Notes under the pieces: model-generated | Databases searched by the model: none | The model's input: the letters and a program-made list of their open reading frames with translations, nothing else | Told to the model about the DNA's origin: nothing | Source of the DNA: Acidobacteriota bacterium | GTDB taxonomy: Bacteria; Acidobacteriota; Blastocatellia; Pyrinomonadales; Pyrinomonadaceae | DNA length: 64,000 nt | Assembly: GCA_016713675.1 (NCBI GenBank) | Contig: JADJOS010000001.1 | Coordinates: 1,984,001 to 2,048,000, forward strand | Reading direction: 5' to 3' | In this document: positions 32,825 through 42,017 of the stretch, piece by piece | Layout of the letters: each line of letters begins with the position of its first letter | Position numbering within the stretch: the stretch's first letter is position 1 | Position numbers and translations under genes: made by a program

Positions 32825-35068
32825 TTATTCGGCTGCGGCGGTTTCAGGAATGAGGTAGGTTTCCAGGGCCTTCATCAGAGTTTCCGGTCCGAAAGGCTTG
32901 GTGATGTAACCGGTCGTGCCGGCCATTCGGCCCCGGACCTTATCGAAAAAGCCGTCTTTGCCTGAGATCATTACGACCGGAACATCTTTTACTGCCTCGT
33001 TCGAACGTATCAACTTGCAAACTTGGTAGCCGTCCATTCGCGGCATCGCAATATCGAGAAGTACCAGATCCGGAACAATCGTCTCGATAGTTGCCATTGC
33101 TTCGACTCCGTCAACAGCGCAGATGACCTGATGGCCGCTCTTTTCGAGTTTGCTTGAAATGAGCTTTCTAACCGTTGCGCTGTCGTCAACGACGAGGATC
33201 GTCTTGCCTTTCGGCATCGATTCTTTTATCTCATTTTGCCGACGGATCTCGTCGAGACGGATCGCCAGTGCATTGACCTGGCCCGCGAGAATTACGTCGT
33301 TTGGATCCTTACGATATGCTTCCTGGATGTATGCGAATCCGAGGTCGAAATTCCCAAGATTGAATTGGCCGATTCCCAGCGTTTTGAGTTCGTCCCCTGA
33401 GAATTCGCGTGAATTCCACTCGGCTTCCATTCTGGCGACAGAGCCGTGTATCGCATCAAAATCGACCGAATTGGCAGCAAGCAGCGATTCCAGATCGGAA
33501 AGCGAAAGTACGGCATTACAGCTGGAACACGAGAACGCTTGCCGATCGATCGGCGACTCGCAAAACGGGCAGCCATTCGTTGCTTCAGCTGCGGCCGGTT
33601 CGAATGAAGGCAGCTGTTCCGCCGCAGGCTCGAATTGAACGAACGGCTCTTCCAGCGAAAGAGTATCCCAGGGTGAAGCCGGAGCGAAAGCGACTGCTTC
33701 TTCGAATGAAGGAGCGTCTGTAACGTCGATCATCTCTGATGGTTCTTCATCAGCGACGATCTCTTCGAATTCGTGTTCATCAGCACGAAATTCCATCGTT
33801 TCAGCGGTCGGTGAGGCGTATTGGTCTGCCTCGCGGGCTGCCTCTTCGGCGACCATGCTCAAAGGCTCGACTTCCTTTTCCACTTCCGAAGATTGATCGA
33901 TGCTGTCGACAACATCTAAGGAAGCGGCCTCGACGAAATTGTCCCGGTCGGATCCTATCTCGGGCTGTTCGGCAGGAACGGCGAGATCTGTGACGATTCC
34001 TTCGGCATCATTTGATCCGTCTGCGTTTAGTTCCTCGGCCGCCTCAAATTCGACAGCCGGTGCGGACCAGAGATCTTCGGAGGACTGATCCTCTTGTACG
34101 AAAGAGTGATCTTCTGCATCTCCTTCGGAGAAGGACATTGGGACCATATCATCTCTCTGTTCCAATTCGACTGACTGTTCCGTTTCCGGAGCTTCAGATT
34201 CGAACATTGCGGACTGTGGATCTGCAGTGACGCGTTGCTCCACCGGTTCCTTCGTCTCCACAGCCTCAACCGGCCTCACGGATTCAGCGAGTTCGGCAAG
34301 GAAATTGTGGCCGTATTGAGCGAATGCATTCGATGGATCTATCTGGAGGATCCGTTCATAGGCATCAAATTTTTCTTCGAGTGAGGGGACAATATGTGCC
34401 CGCAAGACCCACGCTTCGCAATTTTCGGGCTCCGCGGCATTTATCTCTGACAGCAGGTTTGCGGCGGATTGCACATCACCTTCTGAGGCTGCCTTCTTCG
34501 CATCATGCATTTTGGCTGACGCCCGAGCTTGTTCGATCGCTCGAACTGCATCCTTGGTATCTTCGTGATCGGGATCGATCGAAAGCACGCGTGCGAAAAG
34601 ATCGAGCTTACGTGCCTCATCATCAGTCAGAGTCGCTTTCCAGTACCAAGCCGATTCACACTGTTCATCGTTTGCGATGGCTTCATCGAAGCATTGCAAA
34701 GCAAAATCACGGTTGCCCTCTTCAGCGGCAATCGCACCTCGTTGAACATGCGTTTTTGCGAGCAGCGAGCGGGTCGCTGTTTCCCAGGCAAGTGCGCGTT
34801 CGTTTCCAGGTTCGATATCGAGGACCCGCTTGAGAAACACAAGTAGCTCTTCGGGATATTCGCTTATCGAGGCGAGCCATAACCAGGCGTCAACGCAGTT
34901 CGGATCCGCATCAGTGACGCGGCTCAGTAGAGTTCGCGCCATTGGGCGGTCGCCGCTCTGGGCGGCGGAAACGCCTTGTTTTAGCAGGTTGCTGATATCA
35001 GTGCTATCAGTAAATTTGTTTTCGGCGACGATAGGTGAGGATACGGTTGATTCGAATTCTAATCTCAT
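32825..35068 (-). CDS. TPR / zinc-ribbon / response-regulator protein (PilG-like receiver)
   Basis: 747 aa. N-terminal half: TPR-like repeats (ARTLLSRVTDADPNCVDAW; LFARVLSIDPDHEDTKDAV). Middle: a long acidic, low-complexity linker (about 270-500). Then a zinc ribbon (CPFCESPIDRQAFSCSSC), further TPR-like helices (GIGQFNLGNFDLGFAYIQEA) and a C-terminal receiver with LVVDDSATVRKL, phospho-Asp in VLLDIAMPRMDGY, and KPFG. The receiver resembles PilG/CheY-type regulators. Immediately upstream of the HPt kinase, so likely its partner. Cytoplasmic. Confidence 0.85.
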   Translation of the reverse strand: MRLEFESTVSSPIVAENKFTDSTDISNLLKQGVSAAQSGDRPMARTLLSRVTDADPNCVDAWLWLASISEYPEELLVFLKRVLDIEPGNERALAWETATRSLLAKTHVQRGAIAAEEGNRDFALQCFDEAIANDEQCESAWYWKATLTDDEARKLDLFARVLSIDPDHEDTKDAVRAIEQARASAKMHDAKKAASEGDVQSAANLLSEINAAEPENCEAWVLRAHIVPSLEEKFDAYERILQIDPSNAFAQYGHNFLAELAESVRPVEAVETKEPVEQRVTADPQSAMFESEAPETEQSVELEQRDDMVPMSFSEGDAEDHSFVQEDQSSEDLWSAPAVEFEAAEELNADGSNDAEGIVTDLAVPAEQPEIGSDRDNFVEAASLDVVDSIDQSSEVEKEVEPLSMVAEEAAREADQYASPTAETMEFRADEHEFEEIVADEEPSEMIDVTDAPSFEEAVAFAPASPWDTLSLEEPFVQFEPAAEQLPSFEPAAAEATNGCPFCESPIDRQAFSCSSCNAVLSLSDLESLLAANSVDFDAIHGSVARMEAEWNSREFSGDELKTLGIGQFNLGNFDLGFAYIQEAYRKDPNDVILAGQVNALAIRLDEIRRQNEIKESMPKGKTILVVDDSATVRKLISSKLEKSGHQVICAVDGVEAMATIETIVPDLVLLDIAMPRMDGYQVCKLIRSNEAVKDVPVVMISGKDGFFDKVRGRMAGTTGYITKPFGPETLMKALETYLIPETAAAE

Positions 35069-35138
35069 AATTTAGCGAAGGGTTCGGTCGGAGTTAGGTC
35101 GATGGTCGGTCAGACGCTCCTGACATCGGTGCGCCCAA

Positions 35139-35207
35139 TTACTCTCTGGGCTCAAACGCAAGACCGATGCCACGGACATCGATCAACGCGGTTCTTTGTC
35201 TTATCAC
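35139..35207 (-). CDS. Possible 22-aa small ORF in the leader of the TPR/receiver gene
   Basis: A strong Shine-Dalgarno AGGAGGT sits 5 nt before a GTG at 35207, opening 22 codons (MIRQRTALIDVRGIGLAFEP plus RE) to a TAA at 35139. No neighbouring gene uses this ribosome site. It is upstream of and in the same direction as the TPR/receiver gene (start at 35068, which itself lacks an obvious SD). It may be a leader peptide or small protein, or the SD may be fortuitous. Confidence 0.3.
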   Translation of the reverse strand: MIRQRTALIDVRGIGLAFEPRE

Positions 35208-35335
35208 CGATTACCTCCTAAAATACTAGTGTTAGAGTCAATTCATGACCGAGGCTCAACACGATCGACGGCGATTCATTTGCCCAAAAGTGACAAAAAA
35301 CGTCAGTATTCGTTGACAAAAACTAGCAGCAAAAC

Positions 35336-36271
35336 ATGGAGCACAGCCCGAAAATATTTGACGTTATCATTATCGGCGGCGGCCCCGCCGGAATGGCGGC
35401 GGCGGTCTGGTGCGCCGATCTCGGGCTAACGTCGATCGTTCTCGAAAAGGGGAAGAGCCTCGGAGGCCAGCTGTCAAAGATCCATGATCCGATCACGAAT
35501 TATGTCGGCATCAATACAAAAAATGGCATAGAGCTTCGTGATATTTTTGCCGGCCGGTTGTCCGAAACCAGGACATTAATAAGTTCGCCGGCCGAAGTCG
35601 TTTCGATCGATCCGCACGGACTCACAGTCCAATTGGCGGACGGGGCGATCGTTTCGGGACGGGCCATTTTCATCGCAACCGGTGTGAGCCGCCGCCGGCT
35701 CGGGATCGCGGGCGAAACAGAATTTTCCGGCCGCGGGATCCTGGAATCGGGGGCCGCTTCGCGTGAAATCGTCAAAGGCAAGGATGTCGTGATCGTCGGC
35801 GGAGGCGATGCGGCATTCGAAAATGCGGTGATGCTGTCCGAGCATGCCCGACAGGTCACGCTGCTTCATCGAAGTAATACATTTTCGGCCCGCAGCGAAT
35901 TTACATCTATTGTTCAAAACGCCCCGAACGTGAAGATAATTGGAGGCGTCGAATTGTCAAAGATCACAGGCGGCGACGCGGTCGAAGCGATCGAATACAC
36001 AGATCTACGCACGCGCGAAACATCGACGATGCGAGCCGACGCTCTTCTCATTCGGGTCGGCGTCATGCCAAACAGTAATATCTTGCCGCACGAAATAGAT
36101 CTCGACGACCGCGGCTATGTCATAACTGGTCGAACATGCATGACGAATATCCCGTTTGTATTCGCCGTCGGCGATATTTCTAATCCATCTGCGCCGACGA
36201 TAAATGGAGCGGTCGGCGACGCCGCTACGGCCGCGAAGGCAGCTTATCGGTTGCTCGCGGCATCAAAATAG
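35336..36271 (+). CDS. Thioredoxin-reductase-like FAD/NAD(P) oxidoreductase lacking the CxxC
   Basis: 311 aa. FAD motif IIIGGGPAGMAAA (about 10-22), NAD(P) motif VVIVGGGDAAFENA (about 150-164) and the C-terminal FAD contact FAVGDISN. The overall fold is TrxB-like, yet the position after SGRGI that should hold the redox CATC has LESGAASRE instead, so it cannot reduce thioredoxin in the usual way. Such proteins include ferredoxin/flavodoxin-NADP reductases and bacillithiol-disulfide reductase-like enzymes. Substrate unknown. Confidence 0.85.
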   Translation: MEHSPKIFDVIIIGGGPAGMAAAVWCADLGLTSIVLEKGKSLGGQLSKIHDPITNYVGINTKNGIELRDIFAGRLSETRTLISSPAEVVSIDPHGLTVQLADGAIVSGRAIFIATGVSRRRLGIAGETEFSGRGILESGAASREIVKGKDVVIVGGGDAAFENAVMLSEHARQVTLLHRSNTFSARSEFTSIVQNAPNVKIIGGVELSKITGGDAVEAIEYTDLRTRETSTMRADALLIRVGVMPNSNILPHEIDLDDRGYVITGRTCMTNIPFVFAVGDISNPSAPTINGAVGDAATAAKAAYRLLAASK

Positions 36272-36322
36272 CTATAATTATCAGATCTGCTTCGAAGCCT
36301 TGACGACAAGGAAATAACAACT

Positions 36323-37354
36323 ATGAACCCGATAAAGACCACATCTTCTTCAGTGATATCGCTTATTTTCGCTCTCCTGCTTTTGGCTGTTTCCGGTAGT
36401 GCTGTATTTGCTCAGCAGGGTAATACCGTTACCGGACAAGTTACTGGATACGAGAATAAACCGTTGTACGATGCCACTGTTGAGTTGTTGAACGACTATG
36501 GCAGTTCGATCGCTTACACTAAAACGGACGGATCAGGACGGTATTTTTTCTCGAATTTGAGAGCCGGCCGATTCAGCGTGCGTGTGCGTCCGCTGGATCC
36601 CGAATACGAAGAACAAACTCAATCCGAAGAGATCGTCAATTTCACGCGTCAGGCGCAGGACGGTTCCGTTAGCCAATCAGGAATGGAGCATAAGCAGCTC
36701 GATTTTCGAATGAGGATCCGAAAGGATTTTGCCGGCATCACGGCCGCGGTCTTTGCTCAGGACGTTCCGGCAAACGCCAAAGCTCTATATGAAAAGGCTG
36801 TTGCCGACCTGAATGAGAAGAAGGAGAAAGAGGGTCTTGCCGGCCTGAAAGCCGCCATTGAGGCGTTTCCAAAATATTTTGCCGCTCTCGAACGTTTCGG
36901 GATGGAATGCATCAGGATCAAACAGTTCCCGGTGTCTGTCACGCTGCTTCAGATCGCAGTCGACGTCAATCCGCGGAGCTATCGTTCCTGGTACGGGCTC
37001 GCATATTCGCTAAACGCATTAGACTACTATGACGAAGCTCTCCCTGCAGTAAAGAAAGCGTTGGAACTGTACGCCGGATCGACCGAAGCCTTATTGCTGG
37101 CCGGCGTTGTCTATAAATCTAAAAAGCAGTTTCCCGAATCTGAAAAGAGTCTTTTGAAAGCAAAGGATCTGTCAAAAGACACAATGCCGATGGTCAACTG
37201 GCATCTTGCCTTGATGTACGGGAACGAAATGAAGCGCTATGCCGATGCGGCACGTGAACTCAAACTCTTTCTCAAAAAACAGCCTGACACCAAGGATGCC
37301 GAAAGGATCAAGCAGCTTATAGTCAGTTACGAAGAAAAGGCGAAGTCAAACTAA
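36323..37354 (+). CDS. Exported carboxypeptidase-regulatory-like and TPR protein
   Basis: 343 aa. Signal peptide to about residue 30 (LLLLAVSGSAVFAQQG), a Cna-B/carboxypeptidase-regulatory-like beta-sandwich (TVTGQVTGYENKPLYDATVE, FFSNLRAGRFSVRVRP), then four to five TPR units (AKALYEKAVADLNEKKEKEG; YRSWYGLAYSLNALDYYDEA; LLLAGVVYKSKKQFPESEKS). Periplasmic or surface; probably a protein-binding scaffold. A clear terminator follows. Confidence 0.82.
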   Translation: MNPIKTTSSSVISLIFALLLLAVSGSAVFAQQGNTVTGQVTGYENKPLYDATVELLNDYGSSIAYTKTDGSGRYFFSNLRAGRFSVRVRPLDPEYEEQTQSEEIVNFTRQAQDGSVSQSGMEHKQLDFRMRIRKDFAGITAAVFAQDVPANAKALYEKAVADLNEKKEKEGLAGLKAAIEAFPKYFAALERFGMECIRIKQFPVSVTLLQIAVDVNPRSYRSWYGLAYSLNALDYYDEALPAVKKALELYAGSTEALLLAGVVYKSKKQFPESEKSLLKAKDLSKDTMPMVNWHLALMYGNEMKRYADAARELKLFLKKQPDTKDAERIKQLIVSYEEKAKSN

Positions 37355-37373
37355 AATATCCTGAACTCAAAAA

Positions 37374-37419
37374 AGTCCCGGATGCGTTCCGACTTGGAAC
37401 AGATCCGGGACTTCTGTTT
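37374..37419 (+). terminator. Rho-independent terminator after the TPR protein gene
   Basis: Stem AGTCCCGGAT / ATCCGGGACT (10 bp) with an inner TTCC / GGAA pairing, followed by TCTGTTT, about 20 bases past the stop at 37354. Confidence 0.85.
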
Positions 37420-37608
37420 GTCTTCTAACCAATTTTCATATCAGCATTTGGCCTCCTTACAGTACGCGACATTGTTCTGTGCTTATTGTGTGTTTTTAAT
37501 TCCGTGTGTTGTTTCCTGACCATACAGTGTCCGAGCAAACGGGTATTTAAGTCAGATCTCACAGATCAAGGCAGTGTCGCCCAAGAAAGCCATCCATGTG
37601 GGCCGCGC

Positions 37609-37640
37609 AAAAAAAAGAGGCTGCCCTTTAGGGCAGCCTC
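37609..37640 (-). terminator. Rho-independent terminator of the Oar-like receptor gene
   Basis: On the minus strand a perfect 10-bp stem GAGGCTGCCC / GGGCAGCCTC with a TAAA loop is followed by eight T. It lies 28 bases past the stop of the receptor gene. The rest of the 37420-37608 gap shows nothing I recognise. Confidence 0.93.
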
Positions 37641-37667
37641 GATCGAATTGTCTAAAAAGGCCAGTGT

Positions 37668-40600
37668 TTAGAAGATGAAGCGGAAGCCCATACGGACTTC
37701 GCGGCCACCCTGAAACAGATTGGTCAGATTGTACAACGGTGCCGAAATACGATTTGACGCAAGCTTTGCCTCCGCCAATAATTGCGGCGAACCGTTACGC
37801 TGGAACCGGCCCATTGCAAGACTGTAAGCATTTGGCTGGGTCGATTCGGCGATGGTGACGAGACCAAAAGCCGGATCGGTCAGATCATAGTTGAATATGC
37901 TGATCAGATTATTCCGGCTCAGTTCGTTCGATTCGTTGAAGATGTTGATCACATCCGCCTCGAGGACGATCTTGAATCGATTGTCACGGCCAAATTTAAC
38001 GCTGTGTCGGAGAGCCATGTCAGTTTGGGTGAACATTTCTGTACGTCCAAGATCTCCACGTCTTTCAAGTACGATCGTGTCGATATTCAAAATATCGACT
38101 GTCGTAGTCACAGGCGTTCCGCTTTGCAGCGTAGTAAACATCGAAAGCATTGTTTCGTTGCCCTTGCCCATCTTGATGAGCTTGTCCCAATCGAAATTGT
38201 ACGCACCGTAGAACTTGAACGCGTGCGTGCGATCCGTTGGCAAAACACCATTGTCCGGGCCGCCTGCAACTGTGTAACCGGCATGCGGAAGGTCAAAGAA
38301 ACGGTTTACGTTAGGGCTCACACGGCCATCTTCGTCCGAGCTGGCAAGACCCGAGTAGTTGCCGACCAAACGTGACCATGTGTAGTTCATGTTGAAGAAC
38401 CAATTGTCCGCAAATCTTCTGTCGAGCCTAAACTCGAGAGCGTCATAACGGCGTTTCGGTTTGAGAGCCAACAGACCGTTGGCAGCAGCGATCTGGGCAT
38501 AAAGGCCTTCGCCCGGGTTTCCGATCACATAGGCTTCGCTGCCGGTCGAAGTGTAGAATCCTGCGTCTTCAACGGTTCGGTCGACGCTCTTGAGCGAATA
38601 ACGTCCGGCAAAGGTCAATTTGCGGCCGAGGTCGCGTTCGAATGTGAACGTGATCTCGCTCTGACGGAAAGCCTTGATATTAGGATCGATCGCGCCAAAC
38701 TCGATACCGAGAGCGGTATTTGAGGGAACGCGGTAATCCTTATCACAGCGGACGCGTCCGTAGACCGGAACGTTCGTGTTGGTAGGACAGATGCCGCCGA
38801 TAACGCCGGTCGGGTTCGGTCCTAAGATATTAGCAACCGTGAATGTCGCAAGCGTATCTCCCGGCAAGATCTCGTAAAAGAAATCGTGGTAATAGGCACC
38901 GCCGAATGATCCACGCGGAAGTTCGTATTTGAAACGGTCATAGAACCAACCGTAGAACGCGGAAACCTTGGTTTTGCCGTCGCCGGTCAAATCGAACGCT
39001 GCACCCAAACGCGGTGCAAACTTATCCTGGAAGTCAAACTTGATGCCCGGAGCTCCTGGCGTGAAGCTAGGCACGTCTTCGCGTTCCGTACGTAGACCGA
39101 GGTTTAGAGTCAAACGGCTCCAAGGCTGCCATTTGTCCTGAATGTAAATGCCTTCGTTCTTGCTGCTTACATCGCCAAATTCGCCGTAGATGCGAAGCAA
39201 TCCGGCACCGACGTAACCTGCAGTAGGCGGCAGAGCAGTCACGCCGGAATAGTTTCCGACGGTCCAACCGCGTCGAAGAACGATCTGCGGACGAAGCTGG
39301 GTCTGAACACTGTTCGAAATACCGTTGTACTGGTATCCGCCTTTAAGTTCATGCCGGCCGCCGCCGCTGAAAAGCACGGTCGCGTCAGCGTCGAAAGTGT
39401 TTCGGGTCGTAACGTCGTAAACGGTGTTCTGTTCAACTGCGAGGTTATTCGAATATCCTCTAACGCAGCCGAAACCGACAGGGAACTCACCGGCAGGATT
39501 ATTGATTCCAGGTATGCTGGAGGTGCTGCATGTGATTCGCGGGATCGTGATGTCAGTAATACCATAGCTTCCCGCCTTTTCATTCAAGAAATAGTGGCCG
39601 CCGCGGGCACCGATGACAAGATTGTTAAGCGGATTCCAAACACCATTTAACGAGAGACTCTGAGTGTTCTGTCGTCCTCCGGTTTGCGCTGTGTAAGCAG
39701 AACCGGTCAATCCAGTACCGTTGGTCGGAAGTGAACAAACGGTTGGTGTCGGCGGCTCGGTATTTGAACACGCAGTAACTTCAGTACCGTAGGACGGGAT
39801 AGAGCCCAGAGTATGATACGGGTTATGCGTATACGCGGCACTCAATCGAAGCTTGCTGATCGGCTGAGCATCGATCTTTAAGAACATGTACTCAAACGTC
39901 GATTTGCTCTTATATGTATCAGTCGTTCCGGATGGAGTTCGGAGACGCGGATGGAGATAGTTGAGCGTCCTTTCACGCGAGAAGATCTGTGGCGTGTAGC
40001 TGCCAAAGAACCATACCTTGTCCTTCAGGATCGGTCCGCCAATGCTCGCCGAAGGGAAGAAACCCAATGACTTGTCGCGTCGTTGACCGTAGTATTCTGC
40101 TTCTCCGGTACCAATAATATTTTGGATCAAAATATCGCGGCCGCGAGTTTGGAGAGCACCCGGACGGAATTGTGAGCCGAACTCACCGCGCCACTGGTTG
40201 CTGCCGCCCTTGGTCACAAGGTTGACAACGCCGCCGGTTGCACCGCCGTACTCAGCTTCAAATCCGCTCGACTTGATCTGAACTTCCTGGACAAGAGAGA
40301 ACGGAAGGTCGCTGGTCGCATCGAGTGTACCTGTTCGGACATTCGATACTTCCTGGCCGTCAATAACGAATACGTTCTCCGAACCGCTGGCTCCATCGAT
40401 CTGGAAACCGCCGCTGAGCGGCTCAACGCGGGTCGCAGGTGAAACTTTCAGGATGCTCGAGAAGCTGATCCCTTTGGGAAGCAGTTCGGCTGTAGCCGCA
40501 CTGATAGTGGTCTGGATCTTGGTGTCGGACGTATCGACGGGCGATACATCATCCGCGCTTACCGTGACATCTGCAGCTACCGTTGTACTCAATTCAAGAT

Positions 40601-40928
40601 TAACGATCGCCACTTTACCAAGGCTGACGCCTATGTTGGGCAATGTTCTTTCAACAAAGCCTGAAACGGCGGCGGACGTCACGGTATAGGTTCCCGGGGG
40701 AATCTGCAATACTCGGGCAAATCCGCTGTCGTTGGTCGTAACTGTTCGCTTGAAGCCGGCTGACGTTCCCGAAGCCGCGACGGTGATGGTCACGTTGGGC
40801 ACAATAGCACCGGCCGAATCTTTGGCGGTAATTTCCATGCTGCCTGTCGTTTCCTGAGCAACGGCGGTAAACGCGAAGCTCAAAATTACAGCAAGCATTG
40901 TGAAAATTGACCTAAAATCTTTTCTCAT
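37668..40928 (-). CDS. Oar-like TonB-dependent receptor with N-terminal carboxypeptidase-regulatory-like domain
   Basis: 1086 aa. Signal peptide (SIFTMLAVILSFAFTAVAQ), a Cna-B-like domain (TGSMEITAKDSAGAIVPNVT to about 110), a plug region (DGASGSENVFVIDGQEVSN; EYGGATGGVVNLVTKGGSN) and a large barrel with many aromatic strand repeats ending in GFRFIF. Outer membrane. This Oar/OmpA-related family is greatly expanded in Acidobacteriota; many members are tied to polymer or peptide use, but the substrate cannot be read here. AGGAGG lies 5 nt before the ATG. Single-gene unit with its own strong terminator. Confidence 0.9.
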   Translation of the reverse strand: MRKDFRSIFTMLAVILSFAFTAVAQETTGSMEITAKDSAGAIVPNVTITVAASGTSAGFKRTVTTNDSGFARVLQIPPGTYTVTSAAVSGFVERTLPNIGVSLGKVAIVNLELSTTVAADVTVSADDVSPVDTSDTKIQTTISAATAELLPKGISFSSILKVSPATRVEPLSGGFQIDGASGSENVFVIDGQEVSNVRTGTLDATSDLPFSLVQEVQIKSSGFEAEYGGATGGVVNLVTKGGSNQWRGEFGSQFRPGALQTRGRDILIQNIIGTGEAEYYGQRRDKSLGFFPSASIGGPILKDKVWFFGSYTPQIFSRERTLNYLHPRLRTPSGTTDTYKSKSTFEYMFLKIDAQPISKLRLSAAYTHNPYHTLGSIPSYGTEVTACSNTEPPTPTVCSLPTNGTGLTGSAYTAQTGGRQNTQSLSLNGVWNPLNNLVIGARGGHYFLNEKAGSYGITDITIPRITCSTSSIPGINNPAGEFPVGFGCVRGYSNNLAVEQNTVYDVTTRNTFDADATVLFSGGGRHELKGGYQYNGISNSVQTQLRPQIVLRRGWTVGNYSGVTALPPTAGYVGAGLLRIYGEFGDVSSKNEGIYIQDKWQPWSRLTLNLGLRTEREDVPSFTPGAPGIKFDFQDKFAPRLGAAFDLTGDGKTKVSAFYGWFYDRFKYELPRGSFGGAYYHDFFYEILPGDTLATFTVANILGPNPTGVIGGICPTNTNVPVYGRVRCDKDYRVPSNTALGIEFGAIDPNIKAFRQSEITFTFERDLGRKLTFAGRYSLKSVDRTVEDAGFYTSTGSEAYVIGNPGEGLYAQIAAANGLLALKPKRRYDALEFRLDRRFADNWFFNMNYTWSRLVGNYSGLASSDEDGRVSPNVNRFFDLPHAGYTVAGGPDNGVLPTDRTHAFKFYGAYNFDWDKLIKMGKGNETMLSMFTTLQSGTPVTTTVDILNIDTIVLERRGDLGRTEMFTQTDMALRHSVKFGRDNRFKIVLEADVINIFNESNELSRNNLISIFNYDLTDPAFGLVTIAESTQPNAYSLAMGRFQRNGSPQLLAEAKLASNRISAPLYNLTNLFQGGREVRMGFRFIF

Positions 40929-41297
40929 CTGATCCTCCTAAAAAATCAAGAAAAATAGAACTGGATGTGCCGATAACCTATCAAAATTTGATGAAACGCA
41001 ATGTGTATCACGCCCGTCGAACGCATTTGAAAATCTGGTCATTGGCTAGACGTCAGAGTTAGAGGCAAATGCCGTTCCTCCGAGTCCGATGGACCTGCGA
41101 AGAATTGAACGCGTTGTCAAGACGACAAAAACTCACCGTAATGCCCTAAAATGCTTGAATCTGGAAGATTGGTTGTCAGCGGCGGTTCATCGGGCTGCAG
41201 TTATACTTAATGTGAAGGCACTATGTCGAAAGGAAATTATGAAATTTATTCAAATTTTTGGATGTTTGGGAACTGTACTCACAAGCATGAAAGCACA
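40929..41297. other. Intergenic stretch, no gene supported
   Basis: Between the divergently placed 5' end of the Oar-like receptor and the 3' end of the histidine phosphatase gene. It should hold the receptor promoter. Short frames here either overlap the conserved phosphatase C-terminus on the other strand or have no homology signal that I recognise. Confidence 0.5.
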
Positions 41298-41957
41298 TCA
41301 TCGGGCGGCGAATGCATCATTGCCGGTTGCGGCCGTCAGATGACGGGTGTCGTTAAGTGCGAGGACGCGAATGTTCGATCTGCTGCGGATCTCAAAGCGG
41401 TTGATGCCGCAATTGGACGTGATCAGCCAAGGGGTCGATTTTGTGCCGCGGTGGATCGCTCCCAAAAGATAAAGCGTCAGATAGCAGATCGCTCCTGTGT
41501 GCGAAAAGATGGCGATCCTTTCGCTCGGATGGGAACGGATCACTTCGTTGAGTTTGGTCGTCGCACGCCGGAGCAGATGGCGATAACTCTCGCCGCCTGA
41601 AATGATGTGGTTGATGTTGCGGTTGACGAGGGCGTAGTAATCTTTCGGATATTCAGCCTTAGACTCGTCAAATGTGAGGCCTTCGAGCACGCCGACATGG
41701 CGTTCGCGAAAAGCCGGCGTCGCGTGTATCGGCAAATTCAAGAGTCTTGCCAGGGGTTCCGCAGTTTGTACGGCGCGATCGAGATCACTCGAATAGATCG
41801 CCGAAACACCTTCTTTCGCAAGCATCTTTGCCGTTTTCTCGGCCTGCTGCTGTCCCAACTCAGACAAAGGCGTCGGCCCATGTCCGCCAAAACGCCCCTC
41901 GGCGTTCCCGGCTGACTGACCGTGTCGAATGAGATATAGTCGTGTTGGTTGGGCCAT
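41298..41957 (-). CDS. Histidine phosphatase family protein (phosphoglycerate-mutase-like)
   Basis: 219 aa from the ATG at 41957; an upstream in-frame GTG would add 18 non-conserved residues. Catalytic RHG motif YLIRHGQSAGN (R11, H12), second-half FRERHVGVLEG with the acid residue, and FSHTGAI carrying the second His. Likely a broad phosphomonoesterase of the CobC/GpmB type; a role in cobalamin synthesis (CobC) is possible but nothing nearby supports it. Downstream of prfA on the same strand. Confidence 0.88.
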   Translation of the reverse strand: MAQPTRLYLIRHGQSAGNAEGRFGGHGPTPLSELGQQQAEKTAKMLAKEGVSAIYSSDLDRAVQTAEPLARLLNLPIHATPAFRERHVGVLEGLTFDESKAEYPKDYYALVNRNINHIISGGESYRHLLRRATTKLNEVIRSHPSERIAIFSHTGAICYLTLYLLGAIHRGTKSTPWLITSNCGINRFEIRSRSNIRVLALNDTRHLTAATGNDAFAAR

Positions 41958-42017
41958 ACTTGCAAAGGCAAGAGTATAAAGGAAAAGTGCCGAAAAAGAA
42001 CATTCGCCCACCCAAAT

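Noticed and set aside
40929..41297. TATACT near 41200 considered as a promoter with an upstream TTGTCA
   Set aside because: Spacing is about 23 bases, too long for a standard sigma70 promoter, and no gene follows.
41089..41343. 84-aa frame between the Oar-like receptor and the phosphatase
   Set aside because: No family signal, weak start context and overlap with the phosphatase 3' end.
41223..41600. Plus-strand frame with CTHKH and CIIAGC cysteine/histidine pairs suggesting a zinc protein
   Set aside because: It runs antisense through the conserved C-terminus of the histidine phosphatase, whose own motifs (FSHTGAI, NDTRHL) are intact.
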